From CBDDCQ01 sp965226285 (GTDB lineage Bacteria; Bacteroidota; Bacteroidia; Flavobacteriales; Ichthyobacteriaceae): DNA of 64,000 nucleotides. The notes beneath the pieces were generated by a model, which was given only the letters and a program-made list of their open reading frames with translations, was not told where the DNA came from and did not search any database. This document shows, one piece after another, positions 7,613-16,673 of this stretch (within the stretch, counting starts at the first letter, position 1; the number at the start of each line of letters is the position of its first letter). Where the stretch lies: NCBI GenBank assembly GCA_965226285.1, contig CBDDCQ010000005.1, positions 1-64,000 of the forward strand, in the 5' to 3' direction. The position numbers were made by a program, and so were the translations under genes.

Positions 7613-9042
7613 TTGTCATTTGGTTTAGTCCTTTTTAATAAAGATAGTAGCTTGATGAAAGGTCTGAGGTATCTTTCTACAATAAAGATAGAGGAATCAG
7701 AAGTTGCCTTTTTAGTCAAAAATATTCCTACTATAGCAAGAATTATAGAGGGATACCATCTAGCCCAAAAAGGAATAAGTATTAATTCTCGACCCATTCT
7801 TTCGCCTGCATTTAGCATAATATTGTAAAACAAGAATATAACTGTAGCTATCACTACAGGTAATCCCATACCACCTTTGCGTATAATAGCTCCAAGTGGT
7901 GCTCCTACAAAAAACATAATGAGACATACAGTAGAAAGGGCTAATTTTTTATGTATTTCTAATTGATGTTTAGCTTTAATAACATTCCTCCGATATATAC
8001 TTTGATTTTCATCCTTTATGTTTTTATATATCTTTCTCAAGTGATTAGCACTTAGTCTTAAAACCTCATCTTTGAGTGAGGTAGTTCCATTGAAAACAGC
8101 AAATATATTAGTTATTGGAATGCTATCTTTGATAGGTTTTTTTAGAGTTTTAAGTTTAAAATTACTATAATTTACATCGGAAAAATACTTTACCTGTTTT
8201 TTATAAGAAGAGTTAAAACTATCTATTCGAGTAAGTAATTGAGAAGTATTTAGCATAGAATAATTATTAGAATACAGTTCTTTAGTAATATCTTCTTTAG
8301 ATAGAGAAGACATATCTATGTTCATTATCTGAGTTTTAAATTTGGTTTTAGAAAAAGGTAGTGTTCTTTTTTCTTCAGGGGTATTGGCTTGATGTTCTTC
8401 GTAGGAATAACCATCATAGAGAGAAAAAATAAGCATATCTTTATGCATCTTCATTTTTCCTTCTTTTGCAATAATTCTCCTCATATTATCATAGCCTTTG
8501 TCATAAATATATATGAGCACATTTTTAAGAGAGTTGTCATTTTCTCCAAATTTTTCTTCTACTCTTATGCTATAGCCCGGTATAAGTGTGTTAAATATTC
8601 CGGGTTTAATATTTAAGGCAGGTTTAGCTCTCGATATATTATATAATAGGTTTTTAGATTTGAAATTACAGTAAGGTATGGCGTAGTTTGTAAACAAAAA
8701 TGCGCCTATAGATATAAATACCATTAAAATAATGAGTGGCTTCATAATTCTTTCTAGTGATATGCCCGATGATTTCATAGCTGTAAGTTCAGAGTTTTCC
8801 CCTAAGTTTCCCATTGTCATTATAGAGGATAGCAATATGGCTAAAGGCAGAGATATAGGAATGAGTGATGCCGATACATACAATATGAGTTTTATAATGA
8901 TCCACACTTCTAATCCCTTGCCTACAATATCATCTATATATAGCCAAAAGAACTGCATTAAAAATACAAATATTACTACAAAAAATGTAATAAAAAAGGG
9001 TCCTAAAAATGTTTTGATAACAAGTAAATCTAATTTCTTCAT
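7609..9042 (-). CDS. LptF/LptG (YjgP/YjgQ) family LPS-export permease
   Basis: 477 residues. Three membrane helices lie at the N-terminus (about 11-33, 48-72, 98-123) and three near the C-terminus (about 370-450), with a long periplasmic domain between, as in LptF/LptG. ELTAMKSSGISLERI (84-98) is the conserved cytoplasmic coupling helix that contacts LptB. The protein is one half of the ABC transporter that pulls LPS from the inner membrane. It is longer than enterobacterial LptG (about 360), as is usual in Bacteroidetes because of a larger periplasmic part. It sits 6 bases downstream of the LolA-like gene. Confidence 0.9.
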   Translation of the reverse strand: MKKLDLLVIKTFLGPFFITFFVVIFVFLMQFFWLYIDDIVGKGLEVWIIIKLILYVSASLIPISLPLAILLSSIMTMGNLGENSELTAMKSSGISLERIMKPLIILMVFISIGAFLFTNYAIPYCNFKSKNLLYNISRAKPALNIKPGIFNTLIPGYSIRVEEKFGENDNSLKNVLIYIYDKGYDNMRRIIAKEGKMKMHKDMLIFSLYDGYSYEEHQANTPEEKRTLPFSKTKFKTQIMNIDMSSLSKEDITKELYSNNYSMLNTSQLLTRIDSFNSSYKKQVKYFSDVNYSNFKLKTLKKPIKDSIPITNIFAVFNGTTSLKDEVLRLSANHLRKIYKNIKDENQSIYRRNVIKAKHQLEIHKKLALSTVCLIMFFVGAPLGAIIRKGGMGLPVVIATVIFLFYNIMLNAGERMGRELILIPFWARWYPSIILAIVGIFLTKKATSDSSIFIVERYLRPFIKLLSLLKRTKPNDK

Positions 9043-9048
9043 CTTTTC

Positions 9049-9705
9049 TTAATTTACATTATTTATCATATATTCGGGATAATCGCTTTTACTAAATGTA
9101 AAAGTAGAGCTGTTTAATTTTTGGTTAAAAATATATTTTTTTATAGATATAGTAATTTTAGTTTGATCTGAATTGATTTGTATAATGTTGTATAGTTGAT
9201 TGTTTTGGGTGTTAATTCCCATAAGAATATAAATGATATTTACATTTTTGTCCATAGGAATAAGTTTGATATATCTTATAGTTTTTTTAGAATCCTTTTG
9301 TAAAATATCCCATTTAATCTGATAGCCTTTTTGATAGAATTTGAATAATGTACTAGGCAAGAGTAGGTTATTATCTTCTTTTTTGGGGAGTATATTTATC
9401 TCTTCATCTTCTTCTAAAATTTGATAGGTATATTTTTCATCAAATATCTGTTTAGTGCCCATAAAATTCAAGATGTATTTATCTCCTTGCATTAGAATAT
9501 CTCCTGTAGATTGGTGATTTATTCCGTTCTTGAATTGGTATAGAGAATAATTGAATTCCATATATATATTTTTATATGACTTCATCTTTTTTGAAACTTT
9601 ATTTAGTAGTTTTTGTGCTCTATGGTCTTTTTGTGCTCTACATTCATTAGAGGTAATTAAGTTGATACTCAAGAGTAATAATATATGTAGTAGGAATCTA
9701 ATCAT
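9049..9705 (-). CDS. LolA-like outer-membrane lipoprotein carrier
   Basis: 218 residues with an N-terminal signal peptide (hydrophobic 4-18, cleavage likely near CRAQ at 23-26). A LolA-type half-barrel pattern follows, with LLNKVSKKMKSYKNIYMEF (33-51) and GDILMQGDKYILNF (68-81). It probably carries lipoproteins across the periplasm. Its start overlaps the end of ftsK by 8 bases. The position between FtsK and an LptG-like permease is a common flavobacterial arrangement. Confidence 0.82.
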   Translation of the reverse strand: MIRFLLHILLLLSINLITSNECRAQKDHRAQKLLNKVSKKMKSYKNIYMEFNYSLYQFKNGINHQSTGDILMQGDKYILNFMGTKQIFDEKYTYQILEEDEEINILPKKEDNNLLLPSTLFKFYQKGYQIKWDILQKDSKKTIRYIKLIPMDKNVNIIYILMGINTQNNQLYNIIQINSDQTKITISIKKYIFNQKLNSSTFTFSKSDYPEYMINNVN

Positions 9706-12049
9706 TTTTGTTTAATTTATCATTGAGTTCAGTTTCATCTTTTATAAGTACTTTTCTGGCTTTGCTACCTTCAAAAGGACCTATAATTCCTGCTGCTTCT
9801 AATTGGTCAACTATTCTTCCAGCTCTATTGTATCCCAGTTTTAGTTTTCTCTGTAGCATAGAGGTAGAACCTTGTTGTGTAGTGACTACTATTCTTGCTG
9901 CTTCTTCAAATTTGGAATCTATATCATCTGAACTTAAATCATTTGCTTCACCTTCTTCAGATTCGTATTCAGGGAGTAATAAAGCATTTGGGTATCCTCT
10001 TTGTGCTCCTATAAAATCTGTAATCTTCTCTACTTCTGGGGTATCTACAAAAGCGCATTGTATTCTTGTAATATCATTACCAGAGGTGTACAGCATATCA
10101 CCTTTTCCTATGAGTTGGTCAGCTCCTACAGTATCTAGTATGGTGCGTGAATCTATTTTAGAAGTTACTCTAAAGGCTATTCTAGCAGGGAAGTTAGCTT
10201 TGATGATACCCGTAATTACATTTACAGAAGGTCTTTGAGTAGCTACTATCAGATGTATACCTATAGCTCTGGCGAGTTGAGCTAGTCGAGCAATAGGTGT
10301 TTCTACTTCTTTACCTGCAGTCATTATGAGGTCGGCAAATTCATCTATTACCAATACAATATAAGGTAAGAACTTATGTCCATTTTCGGGGTTTAGTTTT
10401 CGGTTGATAAACTTATGGTTATATTCTTTAATGTTTCTTACCATCGCATCTTTGAGTAGTTCGTAGCGTTCATCCATTTCTATACATAAGGAGTTGAGCG
10501 TATGAATTACTTTGGTGGTATCTGTGATGATAGCATCTTCGCTGTGAGGTAGTTTAGCTAGGTAGTGTCTTTCTATCTTGTTGAATAGTGTCAGTTCTAC
10601 TTTTTTTGGATCTACTAGTACAAATTTGAGTTCTGCAGGATGTTTTTTGTAGAGTAGGGAGGTCAAAATAGCGTTTAACCCTACAGATTTACCTTGTCCT
10701 GTGGCACCTGCCATAAGTAAATGAGGCATCTTTACCAAATCTATGATTACGGTTTCATTGGATATATTTTTACCCAAAGCACAAGGTAAATCCATATCTA
10801 TATTTTGGAATTTTTTAGATGTAATTACAGACCTTATAGATACTATAGTTGGTTTTCTATTGGGTACTTCGATACCTATAGTACCTTTACCCGGCATAGG
10901 TGCAATAATACGGATACCCAGGGCAGATAAACTCAGGGCAATATCATCTTCTAAGTTTTTAATTCTAGATATTTTTATTCCCGGAGCAGGTATAATCTCG
11001 TATAGTGTAACGGTAGATCCTATAGAGGCTACTATAGAAGATATTTCAATTTTGTAATTTTTCAATGTTTTCCTAATCCTATTTCTGTTTTCTTCTAGTT
11101 CCCTATCATTCCTAATGATACCCTCGTTTTTATATTCTCTCAGTAAGATCAGAGGTGGAAATTCATATTGGCTTAAATCTAATTTTGGGTCGTATTTACC
11201 TTGTTTTTTCACAAGGTTTCCAGACACTTTATTTACAGTTTCTTCCTCTACAATTTCTTTTACTTCTAATGGATATTCTTCCTGTTCTTGTTGTTCTGTA
11301 TTGTTATTATTTTGTTTATCTTGTGGTGGATTTTCTTTGAGTTGTTCTTTTATTGTAGGTATTTGGTTTAAATCTACTTCTAAAGGTTTATTATAGATTT
11401 TCTCTATAGTATCTTCTTTTTTAGGAGTGATAGGTTCTGTCGGGAATGTTATATCTCTATCTAATTTATTTTTTTTGTTTTTTAGTTTAGATAAATATTT
11501 AGAGGTATATGCCATAATTTTTTGAGGGGGGATTTGAAGTAAAAATACAATATAAAAGAATATACATAAAAATAGTAATATTCCTACGCCCATTTTTCCA
11601 AGTAAAACACTTAGGTAACTATTGAGTTCATATCCTAAAACCCCTGATAGAATAGGGTAATATCCTAAAGTAAAGGCAAATAGAACAGGTAGTATAATAC
11701 AGTAGATATTAATGTTAATGAATAATTTTTTTATAGGAAAAATATAAGTTTTTGATATGAGTTTGAGACCTATTACACATAGAAAAAGTATAGGTAATAG
11801 AGTACTTATACCAAAACTTTTATATACGAACAAATGCCCTACATAATTTCCTAATTTTCCAAATATATTGTTTACAGTTTTATTGCCATTGAATAAATTA
11901 TTTATCTTACTTTGGTCTGTTTGCCAGTGAAATATATAAGAGATACAGGATAAAAATAGGCATAAAGAAATGACTACTAATACCACTCCTATGGTAATTT
12001 GGTTATTTCTATCTTTTAGTATATGTAGTATATGTTTTTTTTTACTCAT
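9698..12049 (-). CDS. ftsK: DNA translocase FtsK
   Basis: 783 residues. Four N-terminal membrane helices (about 19-38, 80-98, 112-132, 153-172) tether it to the septum, followed by a Glu/Pro/Asn-rich linker (200-280). The motor carries Walker A GATGQGKS (448-455) and Walker B IVLVIDEFADL (564-574, with Asp569 and Glu570). The C-terminal winged-helix gamma domain is about 712-775 (TSMLQRKLKLGYNRAGRIVD). It pumps chromosomal DNA during division and activates Xer recombination. Length and order are standard. It lies in a division and envelope operon with an FtsB-like protein upstream. Confidence 0.96.
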   Translation of the reverse strand: MSKKKHILHILKDRNNQITIGVVLVVISLCLFLSCISYIFHWQTDQSKINNLFNGNKTVNNIFGKLGNYVGHLFVYKSFGISTLLPILFLCVIGLKLISKTYIFPIKKLFININIYCIILPVLFAFTLGYYPILSGVLGYELNSYLSVLLGKMGVGILLFLCIFFYIVFLLQIPPQKIMAYTSKYLSKLKNKKNKLDRDITFPTEPITPKKEDTIEKIYNKPLEVDLNQIPTIKEQLKENPPQDKQNNNNTEQQEQEEYPLEVKEIVEEETVNKVSGNLVKKQGKYDPKLDLSQYEFPPLILLREYKNEGIIRNDRELEENRNRIRKTLKNYKIEISSIVASIGSTVTLYEIIPAPGIKISRIKNLEDDIALSLSALGIRIIAPMPGKGTIGIEVPNRKPTIVSIRSVITSKKFQNIDMDLPCALGKNISNETVIIDLVKMPHLLMAGATGQGKSVGLNAILTSLLYKKHPAELKFVLVDPKKVELTLFNKIERHYLAKLPHSEDAIITDTTKVIHTLNSLCIEMDERYELLKDAMVRNIKEYNHKFINRKLNPENGHKFLPYIVLVIDEFADLIMTAGKEVETPIARLAQLARAIGIHLIVATQRPSVNVITGIIKANFPARIAFRVTSKIDSRTILDTVGADQLIGKGDMLYTSGNDITRIQCAFVDTPEVEKITDFIGAQRGYPNALLLPEYESEEGEANDLSSDDIDSKFEEAARIVVTTQQGSTSMLQRKLKLGYNRAGRIVDQLEAAGIIGPFEGSKARKVLIKDETELNDKLNKND

Positions 12050-12089
12050 TGATATTATATATAAGTTTTTTACTTTTAGGTATTTAAAG

Positions 12090-13322
12090 TTAATATTTCT
12101 TTTTTCCTACGAGTTCTGCTATATTTACAATTACTTCTACGGCTTTTTCCATAGATTCTACAGGTATGTATTCAAATCTACTATGAAAGTTATGCCCTCC
12201 TGCAAATATATTAGGACAGGGCAATCCCATAAAGGATAATTTTGCACCATCAGTACCTCCTCTTATAGCTTTTATATTTGGTGTAATATTTGCTTTTATC
12301 ATGGCATCTTTGGCGTAATCAATAATATGTTGATAAGGTTCTATTTTTTCTTTCATGTTATAGTATTGGTCTTTGATTTCAAGTGCAATATCTATGTTGT
12401 TTTTTTTGGCAAATGAGTTTACTAATTCTCGGATTCTATATTTCCTCTGTTCAAAAATATTTCTGTCATGGTCTCTTATGATGTATTTTAATTCTGTTTT
12501 ATCTACACCTCCATTTACATTATATAAATGATAAAACCCTTCGTACCCTTGTGTTTTTTCAGGAACTTCCATTTTAGGTAATAGCGCAGCAAACCTATTT
12601 GCACAAGTAATGGCATTTACCATTTTTCCTTTGGCGTATCCGGGATGTACTACTTTTCCTTGAAATGTAACTTTGGTAAAAGCAGCATTGAAGTTTTCAT
12701 ATTGTAATTCACCTATTTCGCTACCATCCATAGTGTAAGCCCATTTGGCTCCAAATTTTTCTATATCAAATAAATCGGCTCCTTTTCCTACCTCTTCGTC
12801 TGGGGTAAAGCATATACGGATTTTACCATGCTTAATTTCAGGGTGACTAATTAAATATTCCATAGCAGATACAATTTCAGCAACACCAGCTTTATCGTCG
12901 GCACCTAATAATGTAGTTCCATCGGTAGTAATGATAGTTTGTCCTTTATATTTTTTGATATGAGAAAAATATTCAGATGAAAGGAGAATATTTTTCTCTT
13001 TATTTAAAGTAATATCTTTACCATTGTAGTTTTCCCATATTAAAGGTTTTACATCTTTTCCGGTGAATTCTGGGGAAGTATCTATATGCGCCAAAAATCC
13101 TATAGTAGGTATATTGGCATCGTCTATATTACTAGGCAAGGTTGCCATTACATAACAGTTTTCATCTAATATTACTTCTTGCATACCTATGTTTAAGAGT
13201 TCTTGTTCTAAATACTTTGCCATTTCAAACTGCCTTTGAGTACTAGGTATTTTATCTACTTCAAATGCCGATTCAGTATGAAAGCTTGCATATTTTAAAA
13301 ATCTTTTTACAATGGGTTTCAT
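12090..13322 (-). CDS. pepT: Peptidase T (tripeptide aminopeptidase)
   Basis: 410 residues, M20B family. Metal ligands and catalytic residues are visible: HIDTSPEF (His79, Asp81), LLGADDKAG (bridging Asp142), PDEEVG (catalytic Glu176, ligand Glu177), MDGSE (Asp199) and GGHNFHSRFEYIP near the end for the last His ligand. The cytoplasmic enzyme cuts the N-terminal residue off tripeptides. It lies 2 bases upstream of the NlpC/P60 stop in transcription order, so the two are coupled. Confidence 0.96.
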   Translation of the reverse strand: MKPIVKRFLKYASFHTESAFEVDKIPSTQRQFEMAKYLEQELLNIGMQEVILDENCYVMATLPSNIDDANIPTIGFLAHIDTSPEFTGKDVKPLIWENYNGKDITLNKEKNILLSSEYFSHIKKYKGQTIITTDGTTLLGADDKAGVAEIVSAMEYLISHPEIKHGKIRICFTPDEEVGKGADLFDIEKFGAKWAYTMDGSEIGELQYENFNAAFTKVTFQGKVVHPGYAKGKMVNAITCANRFAALLPKMEVPEKTQGYEGFYHLYNVNGGVDKTELKYIIRDHDRNIFEQRKYRIRELVNSFAKKNNIDIALEIKDQYYNMKEKIEPYQHIIDYAKDAMIKANITPNIKAIRGGTDGAKLSFMGLPCPNIFAGGHNFHSRFEYIPVESMEKAVEVIVNIAELVGKKKY

Positions 13323-13324
13323 TT

Positions 13325-14101
13325 TTATGCAATGTGAGTTTTAATTACTCTCAATTTGTGAGAGTGTATTCCAGTTTTAGAGTTATATATGCCTATGTGA
13401 TCTATGTAATCTACTCTTACTTTTCCACAGGCGTGTATAATCTTATAATTTTCTAATATAATACCTACATGAATAATATTACCTTGTTCATCATCAAAAA
13501 ATGCTAAATCCCCTGCCTTGGTTTCTTCTATAAAATTTAAGGTATGTCCTTGCGTTACTTGCTGATAGGCATCTCTGTAAAGGTGTATACCATTGAGTTT
13601 ATATACTATTTGTGTAAGTCCAGAACAATCTATACCCAAATGTGTTTTTCCTCCCCATAGGTAGGGAGTATTAATATAAGCCATAGCAGTATGTGTGATG
13701 TTCTTTTTTAGATCTTTAGATGGGTGAGAAGTTCCCTCAAATTTGAAATTTTGATGGTTGATGTTAAACTCATTGTTTAAGAAATTGGGTAGGGTACTAC
13801 CCATCGGGAGTATAATACTATCTTGATTTTTTTCATTTATGGCTATGGATAATACATCGTGGTTCAAGTGGGTATTACAGTTTGTTAAATCATTGTATTG
13901 TTCTTTAGTTATCTTTTCAAATTGTTTATTGCTTATCCACCCCTCGTAGTTGTCATAGTGCAGTTTTATCTTACTCCATTGTTTATTTTGAGATATAATT
14001 TTAAAGTGCTCGCCAAATAGTACCTGAGATACCATCTCACTTTTATCGCAAGATTCCGTTCTCAATGGAATAACTCCCAAGTTACAAATTCCATGACCCA
14101 T
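13325..14101 (-). CDS. NlpC/P60 (C40) peptidoglycan hydrolase with SH3-like N-terminus
   Basis: 258 residues. An SH3b-like region occupies about 20-65 (WSKIKLHYDNYEGWISNKQF). The NlpC/P60 domain is about 132-240: GIDCSGLTQ with catalytic Cys159, NIIHVGIIL with His211, and IIHACG with His223. This family cleaves D-Glu-meso-DAP bonds in cell-wall peptides. No signal peptide is evident, so it may act on recycled muropeptides in the cytoplasm, as YkfC-type enzymes do. It is next to pepT, a plausible partner in peptide salvage. Confidence 0.88.
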   Translation of the reverse strand: MGHGICNLGVIPLRTESCDKSEMVSQVLFGEHFKIISQNKQWSKIKLHYDNYEGWISNKQFEKITKEQYNDLTNCNTHLNHDVLSIAINEKNQDSIILPMGSTLPNFLNNEFNINHQNFKFEGTSHPSKDLKKNITHTAMAYINTPYLWGGKTHLGIDCSGLTQIVYKLNGIHLYRDAYQQVTQGHTLNFIEETKAGDLAFFDDEQGNIIHVGIILENYKIIHACGKVRVDYIDHIGIYNSKTGIHSHKLRVIKTHIA

Positions 14102-14107
14102 AATATT

Positions 14108-14407
14108 TTAGTCTTCTTCTATTATAAATACTTCTTCATTTTCCTTTTTCATCAATAATTTTTCTCGGGCATATTTTTCTATATAATACATATCTGTATT
14201 CATTTGTTTCAAAGCTATTTTAGTTTTGGAAAGTCTTTGGGTATAGTATGCCTTAGCTTGTTCTAACTCATTAATTTCTTCATTTAATTCATTATGTATA
14301 AGCAAAGAACCATTATCAAAGAATAGCATCCATATTAAAAAAGCAATAAAGACCCAAACCTTTGTACTTTTTAATACTACTTGAAGGGTATTTTTTTTAC
14401 TTATCAT
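14108..14407 (-). CDS. FtsB/DivIC-like septum formation initiator
   Basis: 99 residues with one membrane helix (about 15-33), a short coiled coil (36-75, NELNEEINELEQAKAYY) and then the typical YIEKYAREKLLMKKENEEVF tail. This small bitopic protein bridges early and late division proteins. It is the first gene of the minus-strand operon that runs down to ribB and includes ftsK. Confidence 0.85.
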   Translation of the reverse strand: MISKKNTLQVVLKSTKVWVFIAFLIWMLFFDNGSLLIHNELNEEINELEQAKAYYTQRLSKTKIALKQMNTDMYYIEKYAREKLLMKKENEEVFIIEED

Positions 14408-14881
14408 TATAATACTATCATATAATTAAATATATAATTTTACTCTGTCTTAAACTGTAATTAATACTTTATAGTTTTAATAAAAACTACAAAATTAATA
14501 CTTTATATTTAATTATATGATGAATATATTATAATTATTGTAAGCATACAAGTAAATAAAAAATTAAGACTATTGTAAAAGTCTTACGATTTAGTTTTGT
14601 TAATTTTTTAGATCTATTCTGGAATTAAAAATTATAATTTTTTGAAAGTTTTGTCAATCAATAATTTTAATTTATTGACTTTTTTTCTATTTGATATGAC
14701 AATTAGATACAAATATCTTAGGGATTCTTAAGTTAATGCTTTTTCTCTGTTCGTTTTTTTACTCCTAATTTTGTCTTTTTTAATTATGAAAAAATTTTTA
14801 TATTTGCATTATAAATTGGTTGAGAAAAAATCCCCTTAACTTGTCTTTGAACTATAAAAATTTACCTTTTAAAAATAAACT
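14408..14881. other. Divergent gap holding an IS1595-like end
   Basis: 474 bases between the divergent FtsB-like gene and the first methyltransferase of the island. Bases 14791-14853 are an insertion-sequence relic (listed separately). A small inverted repeat AAGAC...GTCTT sits at about 14564-14582. No gene is seen. Confidence 0.6.
14791..14853 (+). mobile_element. Relic of an IS1595-like element right end
   Basis: Read in frame, 14791-14850 gives KNFYICIINWLRKNPLNLS. This matches the transposase C-terminus KNLYICLMNWLRKRPLNFS that ends at 19141. Bases 14834-14853 (CCTTAACTTGTCTTTGAACT) match the terminal inverted repeat of the element at 18693-19144 with one extra T. So a scrap of an IS1595-like element forms the left border of the R-M island. 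It also contains a TATATTTG box (14799-14806) that could act as a promoter for the next gene. Confidence 0.65.
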
Positions 14882-16135
14882 ATGCGTTCAAAACTTTTGT
14901 GTGCAGGTACCGTTTATAAAAGTGATCTTTTAGCCATCAAAAATCATTTTGATTCTTTGGATAAAAATCCCGATCATTTTGTCAATTCAAATGATATATG
15001 CACACCTATAGACTGCGTTATGGAAATGGTGGATAAAATCCCATCTGATTTTTTTAATAAGAAAGATTTAAAAATCCTAGATGCTTGTTGTGGCAATGGC
15101 AATTTTCATGGCTATTTAAGTCAAAAAACCACTTTAAAAAATCTATTTTTTAATGATATAAACCAGCAAAGACTAGCTAATGTTACTAGTTTTTTTGGTA
15201 AAGACATCAATATTACTTCAATTAATTTTTTAAAAATGGATGAGGCTATTAAGTATGATTTAGTGGTAGCTAATCCTCCTTATGCTAAAATTGTTGATGG
15301 AAAAAGAGTCTCTAAAAATCATAATATGTCTAGAGACTTTATTAGAAAAGCATTAACGCTTACAAAAAAAGAAGGCTTTATTTTATTCATTGTTCCTAAT
15401 AATTGGATGAGTTTTTCCGATAGAAATGATCTGCCTCGTTTACTTTCTAAATACCAATTTATACATATAGATGTGGGTGGAGCTAAAAGATATTTTCCCA
15501 CAGTAGGTTCTTCTTTTTCTTGGTTTTTATTAAAGAAAAGTGAAAACAAAGAAAAATTTACTTTCGAGAATCATTATTTTATAAAAAGTAAGGAAAAGGT
15601 TATTTTAAAAAAAGGGGCATCTTTCATTCCTTTGTTTTACAATGATGTGGTAAAAACAATTCTGGAAAAAGTGATATATACTAAAGAAAAAAAATATAAT
15701 ATAGAGACCAGTAGTCATTTACACAATTACACAAAAAAAGATTTTTTGTCAGATGAAAAATCAGAATTATTTCGGTTTAAGATCATTCATACGCCTACCA
15801 AAACAAGATGGTCTAAGATAGCTCATAAATACCAAGACGGATATAAAGTTTTTATTTCACTAACTAATAAGTACAAAACATTTATTGATGATTGTGGTAT
15901 GACCCAGAGCATCGCTTTTGTAAGATGTAAAAACCTTGAAGAAGCAATAAAGGTAAAAAAAGAATTAGACAGTGAAGTTTTTAAGTTTATCGTAAATATA
16001 ACGAGATATGGAAATTTTAACAATATAAGAGTGTTACAATCGTTATCAAAACGGGACACTTTTAAATTGACAGATAAAGAAAACGAAATGGTTACTACTT
16101 TTAATAAGACTTATAATGGCAAAGAAAAAAAATAA
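14882..16135 (+). CDS. Adenine-N6 DNA methyltransferase (gamma-like, NPPY)
   Basis: 417 residues. AdoMet motif I is KILDACCGNGNFHGYL (64-79) and catalytic motif IV is VVANPPYAK (128-136). Motif I before motif IV, with the specificity domain at the C-terminus, is the gamma-class order shared by TaqI- and Eco57I-type enzymes. It should methylate adenine in a type II site. Its last 20 bases overlap the start of a GIY-YIG protein gene, so the two are translationally coupled, like a methyltransferase/nuclease pair. It is the first gene of an island bracketed by IS relics. Confidence 0.85.
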   Translation: MRSKLLCAGTVYKSDLLAIKNHFDSLDKNPDHFVNSNDICTPIDCVMEMVDKIPSDFFNKKDLKILDACCGNGNFHGYLSQKTTLKNLFFNDINQQRLANVTSFFGKDINITSINFLKMDEAIKYDLVVANPPYAKIVDGKRVSKNHNMSRDFIRKALTLTKKEGFILFIVPNNWMSFSDRNDLPRLLSKYQFIHIDVGGAKRYFPTVGSSFSWFLLKKSENKEKFTFENHYFIKSKEKVILKKGASFIPLFYNDVVKTILEKVIYTKEKKYNIETSSHLHNYTKKDFLSDEKSELFRFKIIHTPTKTRWSKIAHKYQDGYKVFISLTNKYKTFIDDCGMTQSIAFVRCKNLEEAIKVKKELDSEVFKFIVNITRYGNFNNIRVLQSLSKRDTFKLTDKENEMVTTFNKTYNGKEKK

Positions 16136-16631
16136 AAATATTACTCCGCTAACGCATCAAGATTTGGTTAATGAAATAGCTTACTCTGATTTTGAATACA
16201 AATCCTATTTTTTGCATTTGTGTAATTTGATACCCAACAAAGATGCAGAAAAATTAGAAATAGAAACTATTGACTCTGATTTCATTGATAAAAAAGGCTG
16301 TGTATATGTTTTTGTTATAGAAGGTAAAATTTTAAAAATTGGACAGACCATCACAAATATAAAAGAGAGGGTTCAATCTTATAATTGTGGTAAAGTAGAA
16401 TATAGAATTAGTGGTACTAATTCACCTACTAACTATTTTATATTACAAAGTATTTTAAAAATAAATAAAAAAGTAACTGTGTATGCTTTTTTCCCCGAAG
16501 AGCCTAAATTTACCTTATTTGGTGAGGAATACCAAGACAGTTATCCTCCTGTAAAAGTAGCAGAAAATAAAATCATCAAAGATTTTATTACCAAACACCA
16601 TAAAAAACCCATAGGATGTACACAAACATAA
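16116..16631 (+). CDS. GIY-YIG nuclease-like protein, probable restriction partner
   Basis: 171 residues. The core reads GCVYVFV (61-67), then KILKIGQT (71-78), then Arg85 (IKERVQ) and AENKII (149-154) with Glu150. This is the order of the GIY-YIG fold: GIY-like strand, YIG-like strand, catalytic Arg and metal-binding Glu. The canonical tyrosines are replaced in part. The gene overlaps the upstream methyltransferase by 20 bases in another frame, the usual coupling of an R-M pair, and GIY-YIG restriction enzymes are known (Eco29kI, Hpy188I). Restriction activity is inferred from this context. Confidence 0.65.
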   Translation: MAKKKNKNITPLTHQDLVNEIAYSDFEYKSYFLHLCNLIPNKDAEKLEIETIDSDFIDKKGCVYVFVIEGKILKIGQTITNIKERVQSYNCGKVEYRISGTNSPTNYFILQSILKINKKVTVYAFFPEEPKFTLFGEEYQDSYPPVKVAENKIIKDFITKHHKKPIGCTQT

Positions 16632-16673
16632 CAACATATATTGCGATATTTCGCTTACGTAAAATAAATATTT

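Noticed and set aside
9708..11396. Several long plus-strand frames opposite ftsK
   Set aside because: They are antisense shadows of a well-conserved gene, with odd Ser/Phe/Leu-rich composition and no family marks.
14564..14582. AAGAC...GTCTT inverted repeat as a terminator
   Set aside because: It has no clean T run and no gene ends there.
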